In this document: positions 1 through 8,420 of the stretch, piece by piece
Layout: the number at the start of each line of letters is the position of its first letter
How positions within the stretch are numbered: position 1 is the stretch's first letter
Source of the DNA: Balneola sp.
GTDB taxonomy: Bacteria > Bacteroidota > Rhodothermia > Balneolales > Balneolaceae
Assembly: GCA_017640785.1 (NCBI GenBank)
Contig: JAEPPZ010000001.1
Coordinates: 434,001 to 498,000, forward strand
Direction: 5' to 3'
Length of the DNA: 64,000 bases
Made by a program: the position numbers and the translations under genes
The notes under the pieces: model-generated
What the model was told of the DNA's origin: nothing
Database searches by the model: none
What the model saw: the letters and a program-made list of their open reading frames with translations, nothing else

Positions 1-1
1 G

Positions 2-568
2 AGAATCCTGATTTATGCTTTCTTTGGACTGATTTTCGGGTTTCTGGGAAAACAAATTACTTTGGCTGGTTTTCAAAGTACACTTTCTATTGTTCTAGGT
101 ATTTTGATTATTCTCGGGGTCTTATTTTCTACGAAATTATATCCCAAAAAAAGACCTGAAGTTTTACAGAAGTTTATTTCTGCTATTAATCAAGCATATG
201 GAATTCTGATACGGAAGCAATCAAAAAGTGCACTTTTTAGTATGGGATTACTAAATGGGTTACTTCCCTGTGCTTTTGTATATACAGGTTTAGCTGCGGC
301 GGTATTAACTTCTACTCCCTACCATAGTATGCTTTATATGACTCTCTTCGGGCTAGGTACTTTACCCGCACTTTTTTCGATATACGTTTCGCCTAATTTC
401 ATCTCAATGGATTTAAGAAGCAGTATAAAAAAATATATGCCTTATCTCGCTTTTGCCTTGGGTTCTTTTTTGGTATTAAGAGGAATTTTATTGCAAGATC
501 TAAATGTATCCGGTGCTTTTATGAATACCATTGAAGCGTTTTGTGTATTTCCGTCTAAAAATATTTAA
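2..568 (+). CDS. TauE/SafE-type (COG2836) membrane protein, 5' end missing
   Basis: The reading frame is open from base 2, so the true start lies left of the window; the internal TTG at 62 is only the first possible start inside it. About 188 residues are visible, largely hydrophobic, forming several membrane segments. The stretch NGLLPCAFVYTGLAAA followed by LFGLGTLPAL is characteristic of the COG2836 sulfite-exporter/UreH-like transmembrane family. In many bacteria this family sits beside cytochrome cbb3 oxidase and copper-handling genes (established knowledge), and the azurin gene just downstream fits a respiratory or copper setting, but no oxidase gene is visible here. The transported substrate cannot be told from sequence. 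Confidence 0.8.
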   Translation, partial: RILIYAFFGLIFGFLGKQITLAGFQSTLSIVLGILIILGVLFSTKLYPKKRPEVLQKFISAINQAYGILIRKQSKSALFSMGLLNGLLPCAFVYTGLAAAVLTSTPYHSMLYMTLFGLGTLPALFSIYVSPNFISMDLRSSIKKYMPYLAFALGSFLVLRGILLQDLNVSGAFMNTIEAFCVFPSKNI

Positions 569-645
569 CCCATTTATTTCTTCATCAAATCTTTACATAA
601 CAACCTTAAATTAAATCATCTTAAACAAAACAAAATTAACAAGTC

Positions 646-1089
646 ATGAATATTACAATTCTATTTTTATCAGCATTTTTATCTTTTTCTACTGCTACTA
701 ATCCGGCAACAAATGTAGCAACAGAAATTACTGTTGAAGCAAACGACAGAATGCAATTCGACACTAAAGAGATCAGTGTAAAAACTGGAGAAAAAATCAC
801 TTTAACTCTAAAGCATGTTGGCAAGCTACCTAAGCAAGCGATGGGTCACAATTGGGTTCTTCTTAAAGAAGGCGTTGTTGTAAAAGACTTTGCAATGGAA
901 GCAATGAAAGCTAAAGACAACGACTATCTACCAAAAGATTCAAAAGATATTATTGTTGCAACCGAGCTATTAGGCGGTGGTGAAACTGACACCATTACTT
1001 TTGAAGCTCCTGCAAAAGGTACATACACATTTATTTGTACTTTTCCCGGACACTACGGCATCATGCAGGGCACATTTGTTGTGAGCTGA
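646..1089 (+). CDS. Azurin, type 1 copper electron carrier
   Basis: 147 residues with an N-terminal signal-like segment (about 1-17), so probably periplasmic. The azurin fold is marked by MGHNW (His68) and by the C-terminal block ICTFPGHYGIMQGTF, which supplies Cys131, His136 and Met140. These match the four type 1 copper ligands of azurins (His, Cys, His, Met). Azurins pass single electrons between respiratory complexes. The two cysteines that form the usual N-terminal disulfide of proteobacterial azurins are not seen; Cys131 is the only cysteine. It follows the membrane protein by 77 bases and ends in a strong hairpin terminator. Confidence 0.93.
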   Translation: MNITILFLSAFLSFSTATNPATNVATEITVEANDRMQFDTKEISVKTGEKITLTLKHVGKLPKQAMGHNWVLLKEGVVVKDFAMEAMKAKDNDYLPKDSKDIIVATELLGGGETDTITFEAPAKGTYTFICTFPGHYGIMQGTFVVS

Positions 1090-1111
1090 TTCTAAAATCA
1101 GCACTATTTAA

Positions 1112-1145
1112 AAGCCTTGATTCGATTCGAATCAAGGCTTTTTTT
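1112..1145. terminator. Bidirectional rho-independent terminator
   Basis: A perfect inverted repeat, AAGCCTTGATTCGA (1112-1125) and TCGAATCAAGGCTT (1127-1140), is followed by a T run on the plus strand and preceded by As. It lies between the convergent azurin and acetyltransferase genes and can serve both. Confidence 0.88.
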
Positions 1146-1590
1146 ATTCAACATCCCATGTATAAAAATTGTGGTCTTTGTCTAAACCCCAACCGGTTGC
1201 CGGATAAAGCTGATTTCCAACATGATTGTCCTTCGCTGTTTCCAGCATCATACCACAAGCATCAGTTTCATAACAAAGCTCTTTAGATCTTTCAATAAGT
1301 GCTTTCGAAAAACCTTGTCCCCTGAAATTTGAGTCCACGTACAAATCATTCAACAACCAAAATCTTTTCATTCGGGTTGACGAAAACAATGGATATAACT
1401 GAACAAAACCGGTAGCAACGCCGTCATTATTTCGAGAAATAAAGATAACCGACTCATTTTGTTCGATACGTTCTTTCAAAAACGCTTTGCTTGCCGGTTT
1501 ATCTGATTCCTTCTCATAAAAAACTCTGTAACCGTCAAATAACTCATTGAATTCTTCTAAGTCTGCTAATGTTGCTTTTTTGATGATCAT
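1144..1590 (-). CDS. GNAT family N-acetyltransferase
   Basis: 148 residues covering one GNAT domain. The motif A region reads LLNDLYVDSNFRGQGFSKALI, where RGQGFSKAL is the acetyl-CoA pyrophosphate-binding loop (R/Q-x-x-G-x-G/A). The C-terminal LYPATGWGLDKDHNFY resembles the usual motif B end of small GNATs. The acetyl acceptor is unknown. It is the last gene of a minus-strand cluster with the ABM monooxygenase, a membrane protein and a FAD oxidoreductase, separated from the first of these by 42 bases. Confidence 0.87.
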   Translation of the reverse strand: MIIKKATLADLEEFNELFDGYRVFYEKESDKPASKAFLKERIEQNESVIFISRNNDGVATGFVQLYPLFSSTRMKRFWLLNDLYVDSNFRGQGFSKALIERSKELCYETDACGMMLETAKDNHVGNQLYPATGWGLDKDHNFYTWDVE

Positions 1591-1632
1591 AATCCCCTAT
1601 TCTTAATTCTCATATTCCTTATTCAAAACCTC

Positions 1633-1926
1633 TCATCCACCTGCAATATCAATTTCAGTCCCTCTTGGTTTTCCTTCAATAATGGGCATTGCCTTTCCAA
1701 TCAATTCGCGTACTCCGTCAATGCTTAGTGAATCATCATGATCTTGTTTTGAATCCCACACCTCAAAAACGTGCACGATATCTTTATCATCAGACTGTTG
1801 TCCTACAATATAGATCAGACATCCTTTTGCCGTTTTCATCAAGTTAGCCGCTTCTTCTAAGATCGAAGCCAATTCACCCCCTTTCCCTTCAACTGCCGTA
1901 AAACTTCCCGAAAGACCGTATTTCAT
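1633..1926 (-). CDS. Antibiotic biosynthesis monooxygenase (ABM) domain protein
   Basis: 97 residues forming a single ferredoxin-like ABM domain. The pattern of an N-terminal strand, a helix with EEAANLMKTAKGCLIYIV and then VHVFEVWDSKQDHDDSL is typical of the family, which includes quinol monooxygenases such as YgiN and heme-degrading relatives. Members usually dimerise and need no metal or flavin. The real substrate is not apparent. It starts 11 bases after the upstream membrane-protein gene ends, so the two are probably co-transcribed. Confidence 0.82.
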   Translation of the reverse strand: MKYGLSGSFTAVEGKGGELASILEEAANLMKTAKGCLIYIVGQQSDDKDIVHVFEVWDSKQDHDDSLSIDGVRELIGKAMPIIEGKPRGTEIDIAGG

Positions 1927-1937
1927 ATTTCAAATGT

Positions 1938-2999
1938 TTAGTTATCGAATCTGTAAATTAATTTTTCTTCAATTAGAAAATCCTGTGCTTCTTTAGATGT
2001 CCATCCAAATTTTCTGAGCTCATTTCTAATTTGCTCTTCATTTTTTCCTTCTGAAACTAAATATTCTACAAATTCTTTTACTTCGAAAGGAATTTTTCCA
2101 TTTTTGATATTATAGATTCTACTTGATAGACTTTCTTTGAAAACAAAGTAAAACAAAAAGAATCCGGATAATAAGACAAGCAGTTTTGGGATATTTGACA
2201 ATGTTATTCTTGAAAAAATGTGAGAAAACATTTCTTTCCAGTGATTTAGAAATGAACCAAGGGAATAACTCTCCGTGATCAAGAAATAATTTGAAGTCTC
2301 ACCAAATAGAAACAATGTAAAAATGCTCAATAATGAGATTCTTATTAAAACCTTAGAATTAAGGAAATTATTAGTTTTAGCTACAGTTGTAACAACGAAC
2401 CAAAGAGTTAGCCCAAAAATCAATTCTCTAACGCCGCCAATAAAAAATCCTTTTGAAATTAAATACCCTGAAAAAAATCCAAAAAATAGTGATGTACAGA
2501 TTCCTGCTATCATTGGATAAAGAACTTTACCGGTTCCTAACTCTACTTCCGGAGGTAATTTAACAGGATATTCATAGTCAATGAACCTGTAATTTCTTCT
2601 CGAAAAATTACCAGTGAACTTTTTTTGTTCATCGCTGATGCTCTCATATTCATCGAAAAGAGCTTTTAAAAATAACTTTACCCGGATTGAATTCTGTCCA
2701 TTGTCCCATCTTTGATCAAACATTGTTTTACTTTTGACTGACAGAGTTTTCCCCTCAAATAACGAGATCTCAATTATTCCATGTGTCTTCCATTTCTCAT
2801 TAGACTCTGCTACTACAAGATTCTTTTCCGTTTTAATTAGCTTCCACTCTAAACTATCAATAACGTTTTGAACTATACTTTCAAATAAGTTACTCTCAAT
2901 TTGAAAACCTATCTCTTCTACATATTCAGGAGTATCCCAAAAACTAAACTTATGTTTCTTTTTAATTCCTTTTTTGTAGAGTTCTAATTCTTCTCTCAT
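1938..2999 (-). CDS. Unknown protein with four predicted membrane segments
   Basis: 353 residues; I do not recognise the family. The N-terminal ~150 residues are soluble and mixed, with charged beta-rich stretches (EWKLIKTEKN, KTLSVKSKTMFDQRW). Four hydrophobic segments follow at about 159-182, 187-207, 216-236 and 270-290. The C-terminal tail (about 305-350) is helical and reads like a short three-helix module (EEQIRNELRKFGWTSKEAQDFL). It lies 12 bases after the FAD oxidoreductase and 11 before the ABM gene, suggesting one transcript. Membrane placement is an inference from hydrophobicity. Confidence 0.7.
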   Translation of the reverse strand: MREELELYKKGIKKKHKFSFWDTPEYVEEIGFQIESNLFESIVQNVIDSLEWKLIKTEKNLVVAESNEKWKTHGIIEISLFEGKTLSVKSKTMFDQRWDNGQNSIRVKLFLKALFDEYESISDEQKKFTGNFSRRNYRFIDYEYPVKLPPEVELGTGKVLYPMIAGICTSLFFGFFSGYLISKGFFIGGVRELIFGLTLWFVVTTVAKTNNFLNSKVLIRISLLSIFTLFLFGETSNYFLITESYSLGSFLNHWKEMFSHIFSRITLSNIPKLLVLLSGFFLFYFVFKESLSSRIYNIKNGKIPFEVKEFVEYLVSEGKNEEQIRNELRKFGWTSKEAQDFLIEEKLIYRFDN

Positions 3000-3011
3000 T
3001 CTTAATTGAAC

Positions 3012-4574
3012 CTATTCCCAATTATTCAATTCCGCGATAGCGGCAGCGCATTTCCTTCCATCAATAGCTGCCGACACAATCCCGCCCGCATAGCCTGCTC
3101 CTTCTCCACATGGAAATAAACCTTTTATCCTGACATGTTCTAATGTTTTATGATCTCTGGGAATTCTTACCGGACTGGAAGTTCTGGATTCCGGTGCATG
3201 AACTACCGCTTCATTGGTTAAATATCCTTTCATGGTTTTCCCGAATTTGAGAAACCCGTTCTTCAATGCTTCATACATGAAATCAGGAAAAACCTCCTGC
3301 AGGTTGGCGGATGTCAATCCCGGAGTGTACGATGTATTCGGTAAGTCTTTGGATACAATTCCTTTGGTGAAATCCACCAATCTTTGAGCCGGAACTTTCT
3401 GGGTTTTCCCTGCTACTTCCCACGCTTTTTTCTCGATAGCTTTTTGAAATTCCATCACTTTCAGCGGACCGTATTCTTCAAATTCCTTGAAATCATCCAT
3501 TTCAAGTTCTACCACAATTCCTGAGTTTGCTGTCGGACGAGATCGTTGAGAACCTGACCATCCGTTTGTGACCACTTCACCGGGTTTTGTTGCACAAGCG
3601 GCTACCACTCCTCCCGGACACATACAAAAGGAATACACTCCTCTTTCATTAACCTGCTTCACGATCTTATAAGGCGCCGGAGGCAAATACTCTCCACGCT
3701 CATCACAATTGTACTGAATGGAGTCGATCAAAGATTGTGAATGTTCTACCCTAACTCCTATCGCAATGGGCTTAGCTTCAATTTCTATTCCTTTTTTATG
3801 AAGTAATTCGAATATATCTCGGGCTGAATGTCCTGTTGCCAGAATTACAAATTTTGCATCAAAAACTTCATCGTTAGCCAACTGAACTCCATTGATCTGA
3901 TCATTCTCGATCAACAGATCAGTAACTTTCGAATTGAAATGAATTTCTCCACCGTGTTCTAATATGAATTCACGGATCTTTGCGATGATTCTTGGCAGCT
4001 TGTTCGTCCCGATATGTGGATGAGCGTCAACCAGAATATCCTTTTTTGCACCGAACGCCACCAACAATTCCAGAATTTGATTAACATCTCCTCTTTTTTT
4101 GGATCGTGTATATAATTTTCCATCAGAGTACGTTCCGGCACCTCCTTCTCCAAAGCAGTAGTTAGAATCCGGATTCACAATGTGATTTACATTGATGTTC
4201 TTCAGGTCCTTGATCCGGGATTTCACATCTTTTCCTCTATCCAAAACAACTGGTTTTAATCCCAACTCAATGCACTTCAACGCAGCAAACAGTCCTGCCG
4301 GTCCTGCCCCAACAATGATTACAGCTTCTTTGTCGTGTACATTTTCAAACTTCGGAGGAGTTACTTTCTCTTCCTCGAATGCCTCTCCTATATAAACTCT
4401 TACTTTTAAATTGATCTTCACCTGTCGCTGACGGGCATCAATTGAACGCTTCAGAATTTCAACATGTGTGATTTCTGATACATTTATATTCGTAGTTTTG
4501 GAGATATAAGCTCTCAGCCTATCCTCTTCTCCGGCTACCTCGGGAATAACTCTAAGTTGTAACTCTTTTTGCAT
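3012..4574 (-). CDS. NAD(P)/FAD-dependent oxidoreductase (COG2509 type)
   Basis: 520 residues. An N-terminal ~80-residue domain precedes a dinucleotide-binding motif, VIIVGAGPAGLFAAL (GAGPAG at 89-94), ending in a ribose-binding acid (VVLDRG). A glycine-rich CFGEGGAGTYSDGK segment near 140-155 and a C-terminal GEGAGYAGGIVSAAIDG block near 492-508 are hallmarks of COG2509 uncharacterised FAD-dependent dehydrogenases. The length is normal. The family is widespread but its substrate is not established. It is first in a four-gene minus-strand cluster. Confidence 0.9.
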   Translation of the reverse strand: MQKELQLRVIPEVAGEEDRLRAYISKTTNINVSEITHVEILKRSIDARQRQVKINLKVRVYIGEAFEEEKVTPPKFENVHDKEAVIIVGAGPAGLFAALKCIELGLKPVVLDRGKDVKSRIKDLKNINVNHIVNPDSNYCFGEGGAGTYSDGKLYTRSKKRGDVNQILELLVAFGAKKDILVDAHPHIGTNKLPRIIAKIREFILEHGGEIHFNSKVTDLLIENDQINGVQLANDEVFDAKFVILATGHSARDIFELLHKKGIEIEAKPIAIGVRVEHSQSLIDSIQYNCDERGEYLPPAPYKIVKQVNERGVYSFCMCPGGVVAACATKPGEVVTNGWSGSQRSRPTANSGIVVELEMDDFKEFEEYGPLKVMEFQKAIEKKAWEVAGKTQKVPAQRLVDFTKGIVSKDLPNTSYTPGLTSANLQEVFPDFMYEALKNGFLKFGKTMKGYLTNEAVVHAPESRTSSPVRIPRDHKTLEHVRIKGLFPCGEGAGYAGGIVSAAIDGRKCAAAIAELNNWE

Positions 4575-4594
4575 GAACTGTTTTCACTTTATGA

Positions 4595-4636
4595 AATAAA
4601 AAACCCTGATACAGAATTGAATCTATATCAGGGTTT
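4595..4636 (-). terminator. Rho-independent terminator for the LVIVD lipoprotein gene
   Basis: AAACCCTGATA (4601-4611) pairs with TATCAGGGTTT (4626-4636) around a 14-base loop. Read on the minus strand the stem is followed by a T run (As at 4598-4603 on plus). It lies just past the stop of the gene ending at 4664. Confidence 0.85.
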
Positions 4637-4663
4637 AAAATAACTAATTATAAATGCTACTGC

Positions 4664-6664
4664 TTATTGATTTGAAGCTAAGCCTCGCACAGATTCAGCA
4701 AGCATTTTTACTTTTTCATTATCTGAAGCCATACCATCCATTTTATCAGCAAGCTCAGTAAGAATTTTCTTTCTCACCTTCGGATTTGCAGCTTCAGCAT
4801 TAGCTAAACTTTGTCGAGCCATTTTAACAGCGGCATTGTCCAACTCTTTATTTCTTTCAAGCTGATCCACATAAGCTTTTGAAAGAGCAAAGGTTTTCGG
4901 CCAAACAAACTTAGGCTGACCCTGAGCATTCAGATAGTCAAGCTTGACGGTATTCGCTGCATCAATTTCATTTTGAGTAATGTATGGAGTGGCTTCCAGT
5001 TCAAAGATATCAAGTCCTCTAGCAATCTCAGAACTTACGATAGCGCCGTTGTACCAATATACAGACCAACTTCCACCGTTAGCCATGCGGTCTGCCGCAA
5101 TAGGTCCATAATCCTGAAAAGCGATCTCAACCGGGTTGTTAGGATCAGTCCAGTCAAAAACAGAAATTCCTCCCTGATACCAGGATTGAACCATTATCTC
5201 TCTTCCCGGAACTGGAATTAATGAACCGTTATGAGCTACACAGTTTTCCTGTGAAGTTTGAGGAGCAGGAAGTTTGTAGTATTCCTGAAATTTCATTTTG
5301 CCATTTTCAATGGTGAAGATTGCATTCGCTCCCCATTCCATTGGATCTGCTTCACGACATTTAGGCTGTCCGCCACCGCCCCACTCATCAGTAAACAAAA
5401 CCTTCTTACCGTCATTACTAAATGTAGCTGAATGCCAGTAAGAGAAATTAGAATCGGCTACTGCATCAATTCTTGTTGGGTTCGCCGGATCAGAAATATC
5501 CAGTAAAAGTCCATAACCTTCACAAGCTCCACCAGCTAAACCAATTTCAGGATATAATGTGATATCATGGCACTGCGTTGGTCCTCCACGATCATCTTCT
5601 TCGCCATCACCATCACCTCCACCAAACATTCTTGCAACAATAGCCGGTAATTGTTCTCGTAATGCGGCGCTATCGGCGGCTGTTGGCTCACCTTCCACTC
5701 CCAAAGCATTAGTCATTAACTGTGCTACAAACCGATCAGGAACTACAGTTTCTTGCCCATTAAATTCTATAATAAATGCTCCCGCTTTTCTTGCCTTTTC
5801 AATCTCAATTGCATCAGCCGGTGACATTCCATGAGTTGGTGGTGCTTTCAGATCTTCAAATATTCTCGGAGAACTTACGATCTTTGACATTTCCGGATTA
5901 CTCAAAGGAACTTTTATTACTTCTATTCTGAATAATGCAGAATTCGGATCGTCGTCTGGTGACATATCAGAACAACCAGGCAACTCTTCCTCAGGACGTA
6001 CAGAAGCTGATCCTGATACATATACATAAACATTTTCATCATCATTTGGATCCTTAAGAACTGAATGCGTGTGTGAGCCTCTGCAAGTCTGAACGTTAGC
6101 TACATACTCAGGTTCTTCAATATTACTGATATCAAATATTCTGATTCCACGAAGTCGCTCATCACTTACCGCTTGCTGAACACCTTCTGTACCGCAATCT
6201 AAACGACCGCTTAACCCTTCTCCTGAAACAAACATAAGATCACCATATACAGAAACATCACTTTGCGATGCCGGGCATAAATAATCTTTAACCAATACAG
6301 GATTTGCAGGATCAGAAATATCCCAAACTAAAACTCCATTATAATTTCCCTGAATGGCATATTTACCTTTGAAAGCAAGATCAGAGTTTGTTACTCCAAG
6401 AAATGCCTCAGGTGGTGGTGTGCTTGATAATTTATTCAGATTCCAAATTGCTTCTTCAGCATCGAAAAGTCCTGCACCCAATCCAACTCTGGGATCAGGT
6501 GTTGGAGAATCTACATTAGAGAGCGAATTCACGGTTGGAGAAGTATAATCTACATCCATCATTGGCTCGGTTGATGAACAAGCGTAAGTCATCAACGCAG
6601 CTGAAAATAGAAATATCCAAACACTCTTAAATACTCCCGTTTTTGTAAGTTTATTAAGTTTCAT
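4664..6664 (-). CDS. Secreted LVIVD-repeat beta-propeller protein, probable lipoprotein
   Basis: 666 residues. A signal segment ends near LMTYACSS; Cys29 could be lipidated although the lipobox is imperfect. Several LVIVD-type blades are visible: VLVWDISDPANPVLV (about 112-126), IRIFDISNIEEPEYV (174-188), LLLDISDPANPTRI (386-399) and a later ISVFDWTDPNNPVEI. A Gly/Asp/Glu-rich low-complexity insert (about 347-361) divides the propeller. Eight or more cysteines suggest disulfides, and the C-terminal ~100 residues are helical. LVIVD proteins are cell-surface propellers of mostly unknown function. It lies 59 bases after the DUF305 gene on the same strand, so they are probably co-expressed. Confidence 0.83.
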   Translation of the reverse strand: MKLNKLTKTGVFKSVWIFLFSAALMTYACSSTEPMMDVDYTSPTVNSLSNVDSPTPDPRVGLGAGLFDAEEAIWNLNKLSSTPPPEAFLGVTNSDLAFKGKYAIQGNYNGVLVWDISDPANPVLVKDYLCPASQSDVSVYGDLMFVSGEGLSGRLDCGTEGVQQAVSDERLRGIRIFDISNIEEPEYVANVQTCRGSHTHSVLKDPNDDENVYVYVSGSASVRPEEELPGCSDMSPDDDPNSALFRIEVIKVPLSNPEMSKIVSSPRIFEDLKAPPTHGMSPADAIEIEKARKAGAFIIEFNGQETVVPDRFVAQLMTNALGVEGEPTAADSAALREQLPAIVARMFGGGDGDGEEDDRGGPTQCHDITLYPEIGLAGGACEGYGLLLDISDPANPTRIDAVADSNFSYWHSATFSNDGKKVLFTDEWGGGGQPKCREADPMEWGANAIFTIENGKMKFQEYYKLPAPQTSQENCVAHNGSLIPVPGREIMVQSWYQGGISVFDWTDPNNPVEIAFQDYGPIAADRMANGGSWSVYWYNGAIVSSEIARGLDIFELEATPYITQNEIDAANTVKLDYLNAQGQPKFVWPKTFALSKAYVDQLERNKELDNAAVKMARQSLANAEAANPKVRKKILTELADKMDGMASDNEKVKMLAESVRGLASNQ

Positions 6665-6723
6665 AATTGACCTTAAAGTTTATGTTTTATCTGTGAAAAA
6701 TTTGAAGAAGATGATATCGATGC

Positions 6724-7440
6724 TCAATCTTTAGATTCTGATTCTATTTTACTCAGCATTAATTTCATTCGTTCAATTTCAGTGATTTGATCTACATTAA
6801 TATCTGTAGACAGCCTGAATGCCTGCTCATCTTGAGCCGCACCATCAGTACTTATCAAAGTTTTAACCATCGTAACAGCTCCCTGATGATGTTGGATCAT
6901 ATAAGTAAGAAATAAGCGATCGAATTCTTTCCCTTTTGCTTCACTTAACTCCACCAATTGTTCCTGACTCAGCATTCCTGCCATATTCATATGGTTTGAG
7001 TGATCCATACCCGTGCCATGAATCATTAGATTTAAACCATCAATATGTACTTCCGGAACCGGTTGATCTCGGTCGCGCAACCATGTCTGCATAGAAGCAA
7101 TTTCATCTTTTTGCGCATTAATTATTCGTGCTGCTAATGTCTGAACCTGAGGACTTGCTCCATTTTCAGGAGCCAGACCGGACATGATCAACGCCTGTGC
7201 ATGATGACCGATCATTCCGGTCATAAATTTTACATCCGCTTCTGTGAAATTCATCTTTGAGCTGTCAATTCTTGCCCAGTAAATCTCTTCTAATTCTGCA
7301 ATGCTGGGTTGATTATTTCTTTGTTCAGAAGCATTTTCTGAGTTTGATGAACTTGTGGTCTTACTTGAAGAACATGCACTAAAGATCAGAGTTGTAACCA
7401 ATAATGCATTTATCAATAAAGTTTTTTTTGCCGATGGCAT
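6724..7440 (-). CDS. DUF305 lipoprotein, putative metal-binding four-helix protein
   Basis: 238 residues. Signal peptide with lipobox LIFSAC (Cys23) followed by a Ser/Asn-rich linker. DUF305 is marked by two related histidine/methionine motifs, FMTGMIGHHAQALIM and LTYMIQHHQGAVTMV, which in the family form a ferritin-like bundle often linked to copper or silver resistance (established for some members). Between them is a Met/His-rich stretch, MDHSNHMNMAGM, which could bind soft metals. It is upstream of the LVIVD propeller gene in the same direction, so both are likely exported together. A metal role is inference. Confidence 0.88.
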   Translation of the reverse strand: MPSAKKTLLINALLVTTLIFSACSSSKTTSSSNSENASEQRNNQPSIAELEEIYWARIDSSKMNFTEADVKFMTGMIGHHAQALIMSGLAPENGASPQVQTLAARIINAQKDEIASMQTWLRDRDQPVPEVHIDGLNLMIHGTGMDHSNHMNMAGMLSQEQLVELSEAKGKEFDRLFLTYMIQHHQGAVTMVKTLISTDGAAQDEQAFRLSTDINVDQITEIERMKLMLSKIESESKD

Positions 7441-7631
7441 AGAATTTTAAAATTAACCTGTGTATAGCTTCCATTTAATGCACACAGGTTAATCAATCGA
7501 GAATTAAAAGACAAAACAAAACCATTTAGAAGCGCAATTTATACCATCCTGTAAAACAAGATTATTTCTTTGCTTATATGAATTAAATAAGGTTCCTGAT
7601 TGTTGATTGTGCAAATAACAAATTAGTATCT

Positions 7632-8384
7632 ATGAAAAAAATTATATCGCTTTTAACTATCATTGCATTCGTATCCATTTCGGCCTTTGCACAACTATCA
7701 AATTCACCTGATACTTATGAGACCGAGAAAGGTAAGCTACTTGTACATCCTGTAAATCACGGAACGGTAGCCTTCACTTTCGATGGAAAAACAATATTCG
7801 TTGATCCATATGGTGGAGCAGATAAATTCTCTGATTTTAATTCTCCCGATCTTATCCTGATCACCGATATTCATGGGGATCACTTGAATTCGGAAACCAT
7901 TTCGGGATTGGATACTAAAAACACAATATTTGTAGTTCCACAGGCAGTTGCTGACCGAATGGGAGAAGAATTGCAGGATCAGATCGTGATAATCGGAAAT
8001 GAAGAAACAACTACACAATTGGGAATTGAGATTACCGGAGTAGCAATGTACAACCTGCCAGATGACGAATCTTCCAGACACAAAAAAGGCAGAGGAAACG
8101 GCTACCTTATCAATTTTGGAGGAACGACTGTATATCTGTCCGGAGATACAGAAGATATCCCTGAAATGAGAAATCTGGAAAACATTGATATCGCTTTTGT
8201 TTGCATGAATTTACCTTATACGATGGATATCTATCAGGCGGCCAGTGCGGTTATAGAATTTTCTCCAACTGTAATGTATCCATATCATCATCGCGGACAG
8301 GACATTCAACGATTTAAAGAAATTATGTCGGTTGGTAATCCTGAAGTGAATGTAGTTTTAAAAGACTGGTATCCAAGTAACTAA
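7632..8384 (+). CDS. Secreted metallo-beta-lactamase-fold hydrolase (UlaG-like)
   Basis: 250 residues with a clear signal peptide ending near AFA-Q21, so periplasmic or surface. The metal site is HGDHL (His81, Asp83, His84), followed by YLSGDTEDIPEM and a C-terminal PYHHRGQ that supplies further ligands. This arrangement matches the UlaG/L-ascorbate-lactonase-like branch of the MBL fold. The exported location is unlike cytosolic UlaG, so the natural substrate is unclear. The alcohol dehydrogenase gene starts 36 bases downstream and may share its transcript. Confidence 0.88.
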   Translation: MKKIISLLTIIAFVSISAFAQLSNSPDTYETEKGKLLVHPVNHGTVAFTFDGKTIFVDPYGGADKFSDFNSPDLILITDIHGDHLNSETISGLDTKNTIFVVPQAVADRMGEELQDQIVIIGNEETTTQLGIEITGVAMYNLPDDESSRHKKGRGNGYLINFGGTTVYLSGDTEDIPEMRNLENIDIAFVCMNLPYTMDIYQAASAVIEFSPTVMYPYHHRGQDIQRFKEIMSVGNPEVNVVLKDWYPSN

Positions 8385-8420
8385 ATTCAATTAATAACCC
8401 ATAACCACTTATCTAAATCT

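Noticed and set aside
62-568. TTG start at 62 for the left-edge membrane protein
   Set aside because: The frame is open upstream to base 2 and the upstream codons encode family-like membrane sequence, so the gene is truncated rather than starting there.
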